The notes under the pieces were generated by a model. The model was not told the DNA's origin. It saw only the letters and a program-made list of their open reading frames with translations, and did not search any database. From Neorhodopirellula pilleata (lineage in GTDB: Bacteria > Planctomycetota > Planctomycetia > Pirellulales > Pirellulaceae), in NCBI RefSeq assembly GCF_007859915.1, contig NZ_SJPM01000002.1:561919-625918 (forward strand): a DNA stretch of 64,000 nt, given 5' to 3'. This document shows, piece by piece, positions 36,275 through 45,155 of the stretch (positions are counted from its first letter, which is position 1; every line of letters starts with the position of its first letter). The position numbers and the translations under genes are program-made.

Positions 36275-37534
36275 TTACGCGTTCGTCTTCGGTTCAATCG
36301 AAATCCGACGTTCATGTAAGAACGACCGAAGCGCGGCGGCTAATTCGCCTGCGGTTTGAAAACGCTCATCCGGTTCGGACGCGAGGCACTTGGCGAGTAG
36401 GTCGTCGAGATTCGGATTGAACTTTTCGTTGATTGATCGGGCGCGTATCGCAGGCGTGGTGGCGATCGTTTGAATCATCTCGTCGCGTCCAATCATATTC
36501 GCGCCGTGCGGATGCTCACGCAATAGGAACAAATACAACATTGTCGCGATCGCGTACAAGTCGCTTCGATGGTCCACCTTGTCCAGTTCGCCGCGAGCTT
36601 GTTCGGGCGACATGAACATGGGCGTTCCCAACACAGCCCCTTCGATCGTCGTCGACGAAGAGAGATTCCGGTCGGGAACGAACATCGACTTGCAAAGACC
36701 GAAATCAACCAGCTTCGGGTGTCCTTGCTCGGTCACCATCACATTGGACGGTTTGACATCGCGATGAATAATGCCGCGTTGATGGGCATGGTGGAGGGCG
36801 TCGCAAATCGACGCGTGCATTTCGATGATCCGAGTTGCTTTTGGGTTTTCGTTGGCGACGTAGTGACCGAGCGAACGGCCGTCGATCAACTCCATCGCGT
36901 AGTACGCCGACTCGCGATCCAGACGGCTGGCGTAGATCTGGGCGATCCCCGGATGATCCATCTTTCGCATCGCGTCGACTTCTCGGGCAAACCTTTCGAA
37001 GACCGTGTCGGTGGCAAGATCGGCGCGGATAATTTTCACGGCCGCCAACTTGCCCGTCACGAGATGGCGGGCCCGCCACACGGTCGCGAACGCGCCCCGA
37101 CCGATGATCTTTTCGATTTCAAAATCGTCAACCTGAGGCTTAGTCCATTGCACCGGCGGGACGGCTTCGACGATTCGTTTGGCCGCAGCCAAGCGACTCT
37201 TGAGCATGGCTGCCACGATCGGCTTAGTCAGATAATCGTCGGCACCCGCGTCCAAACCCGCGATCATATCTTCGTCGCGGTCTCGACTGGTCAACAAGAT
37301 CACATAGGTGAAGGGGTGGTCGGGGTCCTGTTTGATTTGACGACATATTTCAACACCTTCAATTTCCGGCATCTGCCAATCCAACAGTGCTAACCTAGGC
37401 GGGTCGTCGGACCGCAGCGCGTCGAGAGCTTGGCGACCGTTCTCGGCGACGATCACTCGGTAGCCCCAAGGGACGACGGCGGCTTCGATCAGCTTTCGCC
37501 AAACGGGGTTGTCGTCGGCGACTAACAATTTCAT
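36275..37534 (-). CDS. Receiver domain fused to Ser/Thr kinase
   Basis: A 419-residue fusion. Residues 1-120 are a CheY-like receiver: Asp7-Asp8, phospho-acceptor Asp in ALLDWQMPE (~53), Thr/Ser in LTSRDRDED (~82), and Lys in YLTKPI (~104). A linker leads to a Hanks-type kinase (~137-405): GRGAFATVWRA, AVKII, IIHRDVKPSN, VDFGLCK and GTPMFMSPEQARGE. Both catalytic centres appear intact. A histidine kinase is expected to phosphorylate the receiver and thus modulate the kinase. No membrane segment is present, so it is cytoplasmic. It lies downstream of a P-II-like gene on the same strand. Confidence 0.9.
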   Translation of the reverse strand: MKLLVADDNPVWRKLIEAAVVPWGYRVIVAENGRQALDALRSDDPPRLALLDWQMPEIEGVEICRQIKQDPDHPFTYVILLTSRDRDEDMIAGLDAGADDYLTKPIVAAMLKSRLAAAKRIVEAVPPVQWTKPQVDDFEIEKIIGRGAFATVWRARHLVTGKLAAVKIIRADLATDTVFERFAREVDAMRKMDHPGIAQIYASRLDRESAYYAMELIDGRSLGHYVANENPKATRIIEMHASICDALHHAHQRGIIHRDVKPSNVMVTEQGHPKLVDFGLCKSMFVPDRNLSSSTTIEGAVLGTPMFMSPEQARGELDKVDHRSDLYAIATMLYLFLLREHPHGANMIGRDEMIQTIATTPAIRARSINEKFNPNLDDLLAKCLASEPDERFQTAGELAAALRSFLHERRISIEPKTNA

Positions 37535-37576
37535 CGAACGTCGTCCGGTGGCCGGAGTGAAGAAAGCGGATAGGCT

Positions 37577-37894
37577 CTAAATCGGGATGGCGTCAGCGAC
37601 CGGCAAAACGAAAATCTTTCCGTCGCCGATTTCGCCACGGGTGCCGGTGCGAGCGGAGGCTCGGATAATCTCAATGACTTCGTCTAGGTCGTCTTCGTCG
37701 ATGACGACCTCCAGAATCACTTTTCGCAACAGATCGATCCGGTATTCATTCCCACGAAACATCGCGGTTTGGCCACGTTGACGTCCGTATCCGGTCGCAT
37801 CGCTGACCATCGTTTCGCTGTATCCCGCCTCTTCAAGCGCCGATCGGACCGTCGACAACCGGATCGGCTGGATGATTGCTTGAACCATTATCAT
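37577..37894 (-). CDS. P-II-like signalling protein
   Basis: A 105-residue P-II family protein. The T-loop is recognisable (YGRQRGQTAMFRGNEYRIDL) with the Tyr normally uridylylated in GlnB. The helix DDLDEVIEIIRASARTG leads to IGDGKIFVLPV. Two deviations stand out. The B-loop has extra residues (TGTRGEIGDGKIF rather than TGxxGDGKIF). The chain ends at ADAIPI, so the usual C-terminal RIRTGE tail is missing. It sits between a Gfo/Idh gene (57-base gap) and the receiver-kinase, 42 bases from the latter. It may sense ATP/ADP or 2-oxoglutarate for these neighbours; I would not call it glnB without a tree. Confidence 0.82.
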   Translation of the reverse strand: MIMVQAIIQPIRLSTVRSALEEAGYSETMVSDATGYGRQRGQTAMFRGNEYRIDLLRKVILEVVIDEDDLDEVIEIIRASARTGTRGEIGDGKIFVLPVADAIPI

Positions 37895-37951
37895 AGACGG
37901 GTCTCTCGCGGAGGGTGTTGGAAGACCGTCGATTCTATCCCGCCGGACGAG

Positions 37952-39076
37952 TCACGTCACCGAGGCGACGGCCAATTTCACGGGGCCGCCGACGGAGATC
38001 GATTCGGCCAATGCGTCCAAAATTCGCTGCGTTTGCCAAGCCTGCTCGTGCGACTGCCGCTCGGCTTCGTCGATCCGTCCGAGGCGGATCCGACGCATGA
38101 ATTCGCCGATCATGTTGCGTTCCTGGTGACAAACCGACGGCGCTCCGTCGGTCGGCACGGTCGGCTCGACCATGCTGTGAACTTTTCCAGAAGCTTCGTG
38201 AACCCAACTGCGGGCGGGCTTATCGGGCCATGGACGGGTGAAATCGTCGCAAACGATCGAGGCGTCTTCGCCAGCGATCTCGCACCATTTTCGAGTCGCC
38301 GTATCGAACCCACACGACAATGTCGCGGTCAAATCGTTACTAAATTGCATCGTTGCGGAGACCCGCGTGAGGACTCCCTCTCGATCCACCGCATCAGCGT
38401 AAACTTGCTGCGGTAAGCGTCCTGCGGCAAATCGAATCAGCCCTGCCGCGTACCAACCGAGGTCGAGCAAACAGCCGCCGCCCAAATCCGGATCGAGTCG
38501 GTGGTCGCCGTTTTGGAAAGGGCTGCGAAAGGACACCGCGGCGCTGAGATGACGCAAAGGTCCCAACCGGAATGACGGTTCGGTGGGTTCCTCATCCGGT
38601 TCGTCACTGACACCAAAATCCTCCGCATCCGATAGTGGCGTCGTCCGGTCCGGATCGAGCCACTGGCGAAACTGGCCGGTACGATCATGGTGCAACCATG
38701 CCGTTGCGTCGAGCAACCTCACGTCGCGCGTTTCCGCCGCATCGATCATCTCCCCGACCTGATCGGCATTCACGGCTAATGGTTTTTCACACAAAACGTG
38801 TTTGCCGGCGTCGCAACTGGCCAGCGTCCATTCGTGGTGTAACGAGGGAGGCAGCGCGACATAAACAGCATCGAAGTCGTCCCGCCGAAGCAGTTCGTCG
38901 TAACCACAAACTGCGTTTGGGATACCAAAACAATCGGCCTGCCAACGAGCCCGATCGGCGGACCGCGACGCGATCGCAGTGACGGTCGCGCCAGCGGTGG
39001 ATTGAATATCCGCGATCAACCGCCGCGTCACGCGCCCCGTGCCCATGACGGCGAAGCGAACTCGAGAAGCATTCAT
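37952..39076 (-). CDS. Gfo/Idh/MocA family oxidoreductase
   Basis: A 374-residue NAD(P)-dependent oxidoreductase of the Gfo/Idh/MocA family. The N-terminal Rossmann fold has VMGTGRVTRRLIADI (GxGxxx) and the catalytic-region motif CEKPLAV near residue 97. The C-terminal alpha/beta domain holds DLGWYAAGLIRFAAG. These enzymes act on sugars or inositols, and the substrate here is not evident. The gene follows the HlyD gene by 6 bases, so it is part of the exporter operon, an unusual partner for a secretion system. Confidence 0.88.
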   Translation of the reverse strand: MNASRVRFAVMGTGRVTRRLIADIQSTAGATVTAIASRSADRARWQADCFGIPNAVCGYDELLRRDDFDAVYVALPPSLHHEWTLASCDAGKHVLCEKPLAVNADQVGEMIDAAETRDVRLLDATAWLHHDRTGQFRQWLDPDRTTPLSDAEDFGVSDEPDEEPTEPSFRLGPLRHLSAAVSFRSPFQNGDHRLDPDLGGGCLLDLGWYAAGLIRFAAGRLPQQVYADAVDREGVLTRVSATMQFSNDLTATLSCGFDTATRKWCEIAGEDASIVCDDFTRPWPDKPARSWVHEASGKVHSMVEPTVPTDGAPSVCHQERNMIGEFMRRIRLGRIDEAERQSHEQAWQTQRILDALAESISVGGPVKLAVASVT

Positions 39077-39082
39077 TGAGGC

Positions 39083-40588
39083 CTATAGTTTCACTTTTGG
39101 CGGCTTGGCTTTGTTGTCGTACTTGGCTTCTTCCTCGAGCATGGGCGGGAATCCATTCATGTTTCGCCAAATCTCGAACCACAGCGGAACACGTTCGAGC
39201 AAGACCCATCCGTTGGCCCGAACACCCTGACGGAGAAATCGTTCATCCGGCCAATCACCGTCCTCTTCGGCTTGAACGAGGACTCGAAACTTGCCTTTGC
39301 CGTCGTCGGTCGCATCGATGGAGACGACTTCGCCACCGAAAGTCCCCACCGCAACGGAGGGCCAGCCGGCAAACTGAACCGCCGGCCATCCTTCGAATTG
39401 CAAACGCACATGACGACCGGGGGTAACCAACGGAGCGTCGTTTCCGTCGAGCCAAACTTGCACGGCTCGGTCGGACGTATCAGGAACGATCACACAAATC
39501 GGATCGCCTTCTTTCAAGACCGCGCTACCTTGATTGGGCATGATCTGGGTCAAGAAGCCGTCAAAGGGTGCGCGGATCGTTTGGTTGTCTTGCCGGGCGA
39601 GTGCCGTTTCGGCTTTGAAAACTTCGGTCTTTGACTTTTGAAGGTCTGACATGGCTTTGGCGATTTCACTTTCGCTCTTGGCGACGTCACCTTCGGCTTT
39701 ATTAAGCGTCGAGGTGGCATACTCAATATCGGCTTGTGCTTTCTGTTCTTTGGCGTCTCGGTCGCGTTGCTTTTCCGCAAGTGCGGACTGCGCGGCCATC
39801 ACGTCGGCTTCGGCTTGTGCCACCTTCGCTTTCGCTTCATTGAACTTTTGCTCGGCCTGCTGGAATTTTAGTTGCGACGCGATCCGTTCATCGAACAGTG
39901 TTTTTTGGCGTTCGTAATCGGTGGCCGCTTGTGACAAGGTTGCTTGAACCTCGGCAAGTTTTTGTTCTTGAGAAGCGATTTTCGCCCGGGCGGCCTCGAC
40001 TCCCGCTTCGGCGGCGGCGACGGTTTGATCCTTCACGCTTCGGTAGGTTTGCACCTGAGCACGAATGGTCTCGGCCATCGCTTTGGCGTTGACTAGATTT
40101 CGTTGGCTGGCTTCGACAACATTTTGAACCTGATCGGCTTGGCTTCGAGCGGCTTCGAGTTGCGACAACAGGCGTTCCGCGTATGACTCGTCCAAATCGC
40201 GGATCTCGGCAATGATTTGCCCTTCGGTGACATGGGCATTTTCGAAGATATTGTCGCCCCACGAAACGATTCGACCTTTGGTTGGTGATTCGATCGTTTG
40301 CGTTCGGTCTCGCGGCGTGTAAGCGATAACGCTGCCGGTGCCTCGGACGGACTGCTGCCAGGGTGCAAAGACGACTAGGAATGAGCCGATCACGATCATA
40401 AACGTCAAGATCCGTCCTATCCGCCGAGCCCGGCGGGAGGAACGAGTTAGCTTCAACGATGGCATCGCCCGCTCGTCGTAGGCTTCAGGCAAGATCATTG
40501 TCCCCCGCCTTCGTGGTGTGATGGCGGGCTGGTCGCTGATCGGCGACTGGACGACTGCGGCGTCTTCAGGTTTGGTGGTAGTAGCCAT
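39083..40588 (-). CDS. HlyD-type membrane-fusion protein
   Basis: A 501-residue membrane-fusion protein of type I secretion or efflux. One membrane segment lies near the N-terminus (RILTFMIVIGSFLVVFAPW, ~59-77). A beta-barrel/lipoyl half follows (RIVSWGDNIFENAHVTEGQI), then a very long coiled coil (~120-320) rich in Ala, Gln and Glu, and then the matching lipoyl half (IRAPFDGFLTQIMPNQGSAV). It starts 5 bases after the ABC gene stop, so the two are co-translated. It links the inner-membrane ABC protein to the divergently encoded TolC-type protein. Confidence 0.9.
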   Translation of the reverse strand: MATTTKPEDAAVVQSPISDQPAITPRRRGTMILPEAYDERAMPSLKLTRSSRRARRIGRILTFMIVIGSFLVVFAPWQQSVRGTGSVIAYTPRDRTQTIESPTKGRIVSWGDNIFENAHVTEGQIIAEIRDLDESYAERLLSQLEAARSQADQVQNVVEASQRNLVNAKAMAETIRAQVQTYRSVKDQTVAAAEAGVEAARAKIASQEQKLAEVQATLSQAATDYERQKTLFDERIASQLKFQQAEQKFNEAKAKVAQAEADVMAAQSALAEKQRDRDAKEQKAQADIEYATSTLNKAEGDVAKSESEIAKAMSDLQKSKTEVFKAETALARQDNQTIRAPFDGFLTQIMPNQGSAVLKEGDPICVIVPDTSDRAVQVWLDGNDAPLVTPGRHVRLQFEGWPAVQFAGWPSVAVGTFGGEVVSIDATDDGKGKFRVLVQAEEDGDWPDERFLRQGVRANGWVLLERVPLWFEIWRNMNGFPPMLEEEAKYDNKAKPPKVKL

Positions 40589-40593
40589 CTTCT

Positions 40594-42903
40594 TTAGTTC
40601 GTCGCAAGGGTTTGTGCCACCGTGCTCAGTGGCAATTGAATCGAATGGTCACAGCGTTCGGCGATCCACCGGCGACCGGTCGCGATGACCAGGGTCCATC
40701 CATGATCGTCTCGCAATAAATATTCCAAAATCGACTCGGCTTCGTCATCGCTGAGCGAGTCCAGAACGCCGTCGATCAATAATAAATTAGGTCGTTCGGC
40801 GATTGCACGAGCCAGTAGCAAAAGCCGGACTTGGTTGGACGCCAACGGTGCCCCGCTACTGGTGAGGTGCGTCTGTACGCCTTCGGGGAGGCTATTGATC
40901 GTTTTGTCCAATCCGACCGCCTTGAGGGCGTTTTCGACTTCGAGGCCGGAAACGTAGGTCCGTTGCACGTGGATGTTTTCATCAATCGTCGAGGCGAATA
41001 CTTCGCCGTCGCGTACGATCTCGACGTGGTTCCAAAAGTCGTCCGATTGCAATTCGCTTGGTTGCGATCCGTTGATCTCGACAATGCCGGCGGTGGGGCG
41101 TCGCGATCCGTAGATCAGGTCCAAGAGTGTGGATTTACCGGAACCGGCCGGACCGATGATGGCCGTCGATGAGGCGGGCGGCAAAGTAGCGGTCAACGGG
41201 GCAAACGCGGGCTTCTTTCCCTTTCGACTGTAAGTCACTCGGTCCAGCTCGATCTTCATCGGTTCGTCGCTGCCACAGTGCAGCGTGCCGCCCTGGCTGG
41301 CCAATGGCAAATCAAAGAGGGCGCCAAGCTTGTCGACCGAAGCGAGCAGATCGTAAAAACTCTCGAAGTGTTTGCCCATCTTGGCGAACGCACCGACGAT
41401 CACAGCAACGATCAATTCCGCAGCGACCAATTGACCGAGGGTCAGTTCGCGAATGACGACGAGATAACCTCCCAGCCCCAGCAACACCGTGCTCGCGATC
41501 GCTTGCAGGCTCAGAGCGAAGATCACCTGACGCAACAGCACGCGGAAATGCTTTTTGCGATTGATAAGATAGTCGTGAACCAAACGATCCGAGCGACTCG
41601 CGGCGAGCCGTTTGCCCGATGCGGTGTGGAACGTCGATTGGCACCGAGCCACATCCTCGAGCCATGCGGCCATGTAGTATTTGCTCTTGGATTCCTTCAC
41701 CGCCGTCTTCACCGCACCGCGGCCCAATACCACGATCAAGAACACGATCGCCGAAAGTAGCAAAGCGTCGAAGCCGAGCAAGAAAGGGTGGTAAAACCCG
41801 AGCACCACCATCCCGATGGACATGCTCATGATCAACGTCACACCGTCGAGCAATAGCGACGCTGAGATCTTCTGAACGCTGACGACGTCAAAAAACCGAT
41901 TGGTCAATTCGGGTAAATACTTTCCTTCATTTTCCTCCGTCGCCACACGCGGTAGTCGATGCGCCAAGTCGCCCGCGATTCGAGCGAACAATCGTTGCTG
42001 GATAATTTCGACCACATATGTCTCGAGCGTCATGATTGCGGCGCTAAGACTTAGGAATAGCAACAAAATCAACGACAACACGAGCACCGGTTGCAGGTAG
42101 TTGCCGAAGGCGACCGTATTGACGAGCGACTCCACCGCGATCGGGGTAGCCAAAGAGAACAAGCCGACAACGAAAGCGAAAACGATCACCAGCCAAATGT
42201 CCGACCATTCTGGTCGAAGCAATTGCACCACCCGGGCAATCGGTTTCATCGGCGGGCCGGAACTATTGGTTGCTTGAATCGACACCTCCCGCCAATCAAA
42301 CGCGACGCAGCGAATCCGCTCGTCCTCGGTCATTTGACTCAAACGGCTGCGCAAACGCCGCGCCGAATTGATCGTCTTGTACTCGTTGCGGCTGGATTCC
42401 CAAAACAGTGCACGGCCTTTGGCATCGTGACTCAACAGGATCCACTGGGCGATCGACCCTTCCTCGCCATCGCGATCCGACGTTGGCCGAACGCTAGATG
42501 CCTTGTCTAAAGACCGAGCACGGGCTTCGTCGCCTATGTCGAACAGCACGACATCGGCACCGTCGTTGATCAACCGCAAAACTTGATCGACGCTGCAGTC
42601 GAGCACCGCCGGGCGGAGTTGCAACGCCGAAGCGGACTCCGTAAAAATTTGCCACCAATCCGCCGGCAAAGCCCCTTCGTGGCGTTCGAGCGTCTGGTGG
42701 AACATCCGCTGGACCGTGGTCCGTTCCATTTTGACGCGTTCACGAACCAACAGTTCCAACGTCAACGCGCCCTCGGACGCCAATCGCCGCTGAAACGCCA
42801 GTCCTCCGCCGGAGAACGAATTCCCGCTCGGCGTTGAATCACGCGAGAATGAGCCTGAGTCATTGTCAGGTTCGGAACCAGATGGGAAAGCGGAGTTGCT
42901 CAT
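40594..42903 (-). CDS. Type I secretion-like ABC exporter with degenerate NBD
   Basis: A 769-residue protein. The N-terminal ~230 residues are soluble and resemble a C39-like domain without catalytic Cys/His. A six-helix ABC membrane domain (~235-520) follows, then an ATP-binding domain (~545-765). Walker A is intact (GPAGSGKST, ~584-592), but the signature LSGGQ is replaced by SSGAPLASNQ (~682-691). Walker B reads LLLIDGVLDS with Gly in place of the catalytic Glu (~712), and the switch His region is VIATGRRW (~740-746). It would bind ATP but is probably poor at hydrolysis. It is adjacent to HlyD, with TolC divergent. Confidence 0.85.
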   Translation of the reverse strand: MSNSAFPSGSEPDNDSGSFSRDSTPSGNSFSGGGLAFQRRLASEGALTLELLVRERVKMERTTVQRMFHQTLERHEGALPADWWQIFTESASALQLRPAVLDCSVDQVLRLINDGADVVLFDIGDEARARSLDKASSVRPTSDRDGEEGSIAQWILLSHDAKGRALFWESSRNEYKTINSARRLRSRLSQMTEDERIRCVAFDWREVSIQATNSSGPPMKPIARVVQLLRPEWSDIWLVIVFAFVVGLFSLATPIAVESLVNTVAFGNYLQPVLVLSLILLLFLSLSAAIMTLETYVVEIIQQRLFARIAGDLAHRLPRVATEENEGKYLPELTNRFFDVVSVQKISASLLLDGVTLIMSMSIGMVVLGFYHPFLLGFDALLLSAIVFLIVVLGRGAVKTAVKESKSKYYMAAWLEDVARCQSTFHTASGKRLAASRSDRLVHDYLINRKKHFRVLLRQVIFALSLQAIASTVLLGLGGYLVVIRELTLGQLVAAELIVAVIVGAFAKMGKHFESFYDLLASVDKLGALFDLPLASQGGTLHCGSDEPMKIELDRVTYSRKGKKPAFAPLTATLPPASSTAIIGPAGSGKSTLLDLIYGSRRPTAGIVEINGSQPSELQSDDFWNHVEIVRDGEVFASTIDENIHVQRTYVSGLEVENALKAVGLDKTINSLPEGVQTHLTSSGAPLASNQVRLLLLARAIAERPNLLLIDGVLDSLSDDEAESILEYLLRDDHGWTLVIATGRRWIAERCDHSIQLPLSTVAQTLATN

Positions 42904-43184
42904 GAAGTCGTTAGGGCAAGGGTGGCGAATCCATCAGAGCGGAACCTTTAAAAAGCCCCATCAAGTTTATCGGACGGGCAACCGTTTCGCTCGTTCAATA
43001 GTATGCCTATCGGTTCAGTCCGGACAGCGATTTTGCCTAACCGGAACGATCTTCAAAACCATGAGCGAGTCGCCGTTATAACCGTTTCTCACGGCATTTC
43101 GAGTACGAAAACGCGTTCAAATGTGCCGAAAGTTCCGGGCAGACCTCCTTATTGTTGGAAGTTTTGCGCGTTTGAAATCACGGA
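42904..43184. other. Divergent promoter region of the secretion unit
   Basis: About 280 bases between the ABC exporter and the TolC-type gene, transcribed outward on both sides. Shared regulation of the two arms is likely. No clear operator is seen. Confidence 0.35.
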
Positions 43185-45095
43185 ATGGAATCCGTCAAGA
43201 TGGACTCGATGGCCAGCCCACAATTGTTACGACATTGGACACGCGTTTGCATGTTGGCGGTGTGGGTTTGCGTTTCGACTGCGGGATGTCGGTCGACGCA
43301 GCCGATGAAAGCCGTTGCGGTGCAACAAACCCCCATTGCGGTCTCGGCGGCCGTTGCTGCGGCTGCGGGCAAAACGGGCCCGACAGCGACGGGTGGGGCA
43401 GCGGTAGGTGCGGTGGATGCCGCAGATTCGGCGACTGAAAGTCGCCGCCACGATGACGAAATGTTCCTTGCGGATTCTCCGTTTCGCTTGACCTCAGCCG
43501 AACTGCCCGTCGAAACTGCTCAAACGCTCCCGGCCGCCGCAGCGGAGGCCGCCGAGGCGAAGGTCGACGCCGTTTCGATCGAAGAACTCAAACCGCCCGG
43601 CGGAAATATCGATCCCAAGCTGCCCAATCGGGACGACGCTGAAGCAGATTCGGCTGACGAGAATTTGCCGATGCCGCGGTTGCTACCCCCGCCGCTGCGA
43701 GCCGGGGATGCCGATGCCGGTCTCGGTTTACCGTTGGACCAAGTTGTTGCTTCGGTTCAAAGCTTCTTTCCGTTGCTCGAAGTGGCCTATTTGGAACGCG
43801 ACCGCACCGCTGGCGACCAAATCGCCGCCTGGGGCGAATTCGACACCAAACTAAAAGCCCGCACGGAAAACCAATCACTCGGTTTCTACGAAAACTATCA
43901 ACACGGCGGAGGCGTGTATCAGCCGCTTTATAACGGTGCCGACGTGTATGCCTCCTACCGGATCGGGCGGGGCGTGTTCGAACCGTGGTATCTTGAACGC
44001 CAAACCAACGAAGGTGGCGAGCTCAAGACCGGTTTCAACGTGCCGCTGTTACGCGACCACGACATCGACCGGCGACGGGCGGAATTGTGGCGGGCGACCT
44101 ACGACCGCCAACTCGCCGAACCGGCGATTCGCCAAGAAGTGATCGGCACGATTCGTGATGCGACTCTGTTTTACTGGGAATGGGTGGCCGCCGGGCAGCA
44201 GTACCAAATCGGTAAAGCCGCATTGGAATTGGCCCAACGCCGCAACCAACAAATCCAACGACGCGTCGAGGAGGGCGATTTGGGCGAACCGGATCTGGCG
44301 GACAACCGGCGGGCGATCATCCAACGGCAAGGCAAACTGATCGACCTGGAGCGAAAACTAATTCAATCCGCCGTCAAATTGTCATTGTTTCTGCGCGACG
44401 AGAACGCCATGCCCTTGACGCCGACGGAAAACGAATTGGCCGAATTCCCGCCGATCCTTCCATATGACATCTCGCAATTGGAAGACGACATCAACTACGC
44501 CGTCCGGAACCGTCCGGAATTGGTCAGCATGGACTTGATGATCCGTCGCGTTCGTGTGGATCTCGCCGAAGCGTTCAACGAGACCAAGCCGGTTCTCGAT
44601 GCGTTCTCCAACGTGTCCCAAGACCTCGGGGAGCCAACCAGCAACAAACGCGACAAGTCGGAACTGGAGCTGGAAATCGGGATGGAGTTCGAATTGCCCG
44701 TCCAACGCCGTAAAGGGTTCGGCAAGATGCGTTCGGCACGGGCGAAGATCGGTCAAATCGAAGCCAAACGGCAGTTCACGGTCGAGAAGATTTCCACCGA
44801 AGTTCAAAACGCCGCCGCCGCACTCGATGCCGCCTACGCTCGCGTGGAAGCCATCACCGATGCGGTTGAAATTTCCGAAGAACTCGCCCAGATCGAGCGG
44901 CGTAAGTTCGAATTAGGCGAAAGTGACCTGTTGGCGGTTTTCTTACGCGAACAAATCGCGATCGAAGCGGCCAGCGAATTAATGGTAGCGAAATTGGACT
45001 ACTTCATCGCCCGAGCGGATTACACTGCGGCTTTGGCTTACGAGTTTCCGGTGCTCTTCACACCCCCATCGCCCCCGACGGTTCCAGCGCCTTGA
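43185..45095 (+). CDS. TolC-family outer-membrane lipoprotein
   Basis: A 636-residue outer-membrane channel protein. The N-terminus has a lipoprotein signal with the lipobox VSTAGC (Cys near residue 35). A Pro/Ala-rich linker extends to ~160. The TolC-like (OEP) repeats follow as long helical hairpins (e.g. ELAQRRNQQIQRRVEEGDLG near 365; AQIERRKFELGESDLLAVFLRE near 570), interrupted by beta segments. The length exceeds that of E. coli TolC because of the linker. It is divergent from the ABC-HlyD pair and would complete the tripartite export channel. No substrate gene is visible nearby. Confidence 0.88.
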   Translation: MESVKMDSMASPQLLRHWTRVCMLAVWVCVSTAGCRSTQPMKAVAVQQTPIAVSAAVAAAAGKTGPTATGGAAVGAVDAADSATESRRHDDEMFLADSPFRLTSAELPVETAQTLPAAAAEAAEAKVDAVSIEELKPPGGNIDPKLPNRDDAEADSADENLPMPRLLPPPLRAGDADAGLGLPLDQVVASVQSFFPLLEVAYLERDRTAGDQIAAWGEFDTKLKARTENQSLGFYENYQHGGGVYQPLYNGADVYASYRIGRGVFEPWYLERQTNEGGELKTGFNVPLLRDHDIDRRRAELWRATYDRQLAEPAIRQEVIGTIRDATLFYWEWVAAGQQYQIGKAALELAQRRNQQIQRRVEEGDLGEPDLADNRRAIIQRQGKLIDLERKLIQSAVKLSLFLRDENAMPLTPTENELAEFPPILPYDISQLEDDINYAVRNRPELVSMDLMIRRVRVDLAEAFNETKPVLDAFSNVSQDLGEPTSNKRDKSELELEIGMEFELPVQRRKGFGKMRSARAKIGQIEAKRQFTVEKISTEVQNAAAALDAAYARVEAITDAVEISEELAQIERRKFELGESDLLAVFLREQIAIEAASELMVAKLDYFIARADYTAALAYEFPVLFTPPSPPTVPAP

Positions 45096-45155
45096 TCACA
45101 ACACTGGAGGTCCGTCCTTCAGTTCTTATCGATCCATTGCACGAGTTTTGTTTCT

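Noticed and set aside
36569..37393. 274-residue plus-strand ORF opposite the receiver-kinase
   Set aside because: It is a shadow of a well-conserved gene on the other strand, with no ribosome site and no protein-like motif. The same applies to long antisense frames at 17581, 35570, 47827 and 5663.
40594..42903. C39 peptidase domain in the ABC exporter
   Set aside because: The N-terminal region has the size of a C39 domain, but no Cys/His pair is in the right position.
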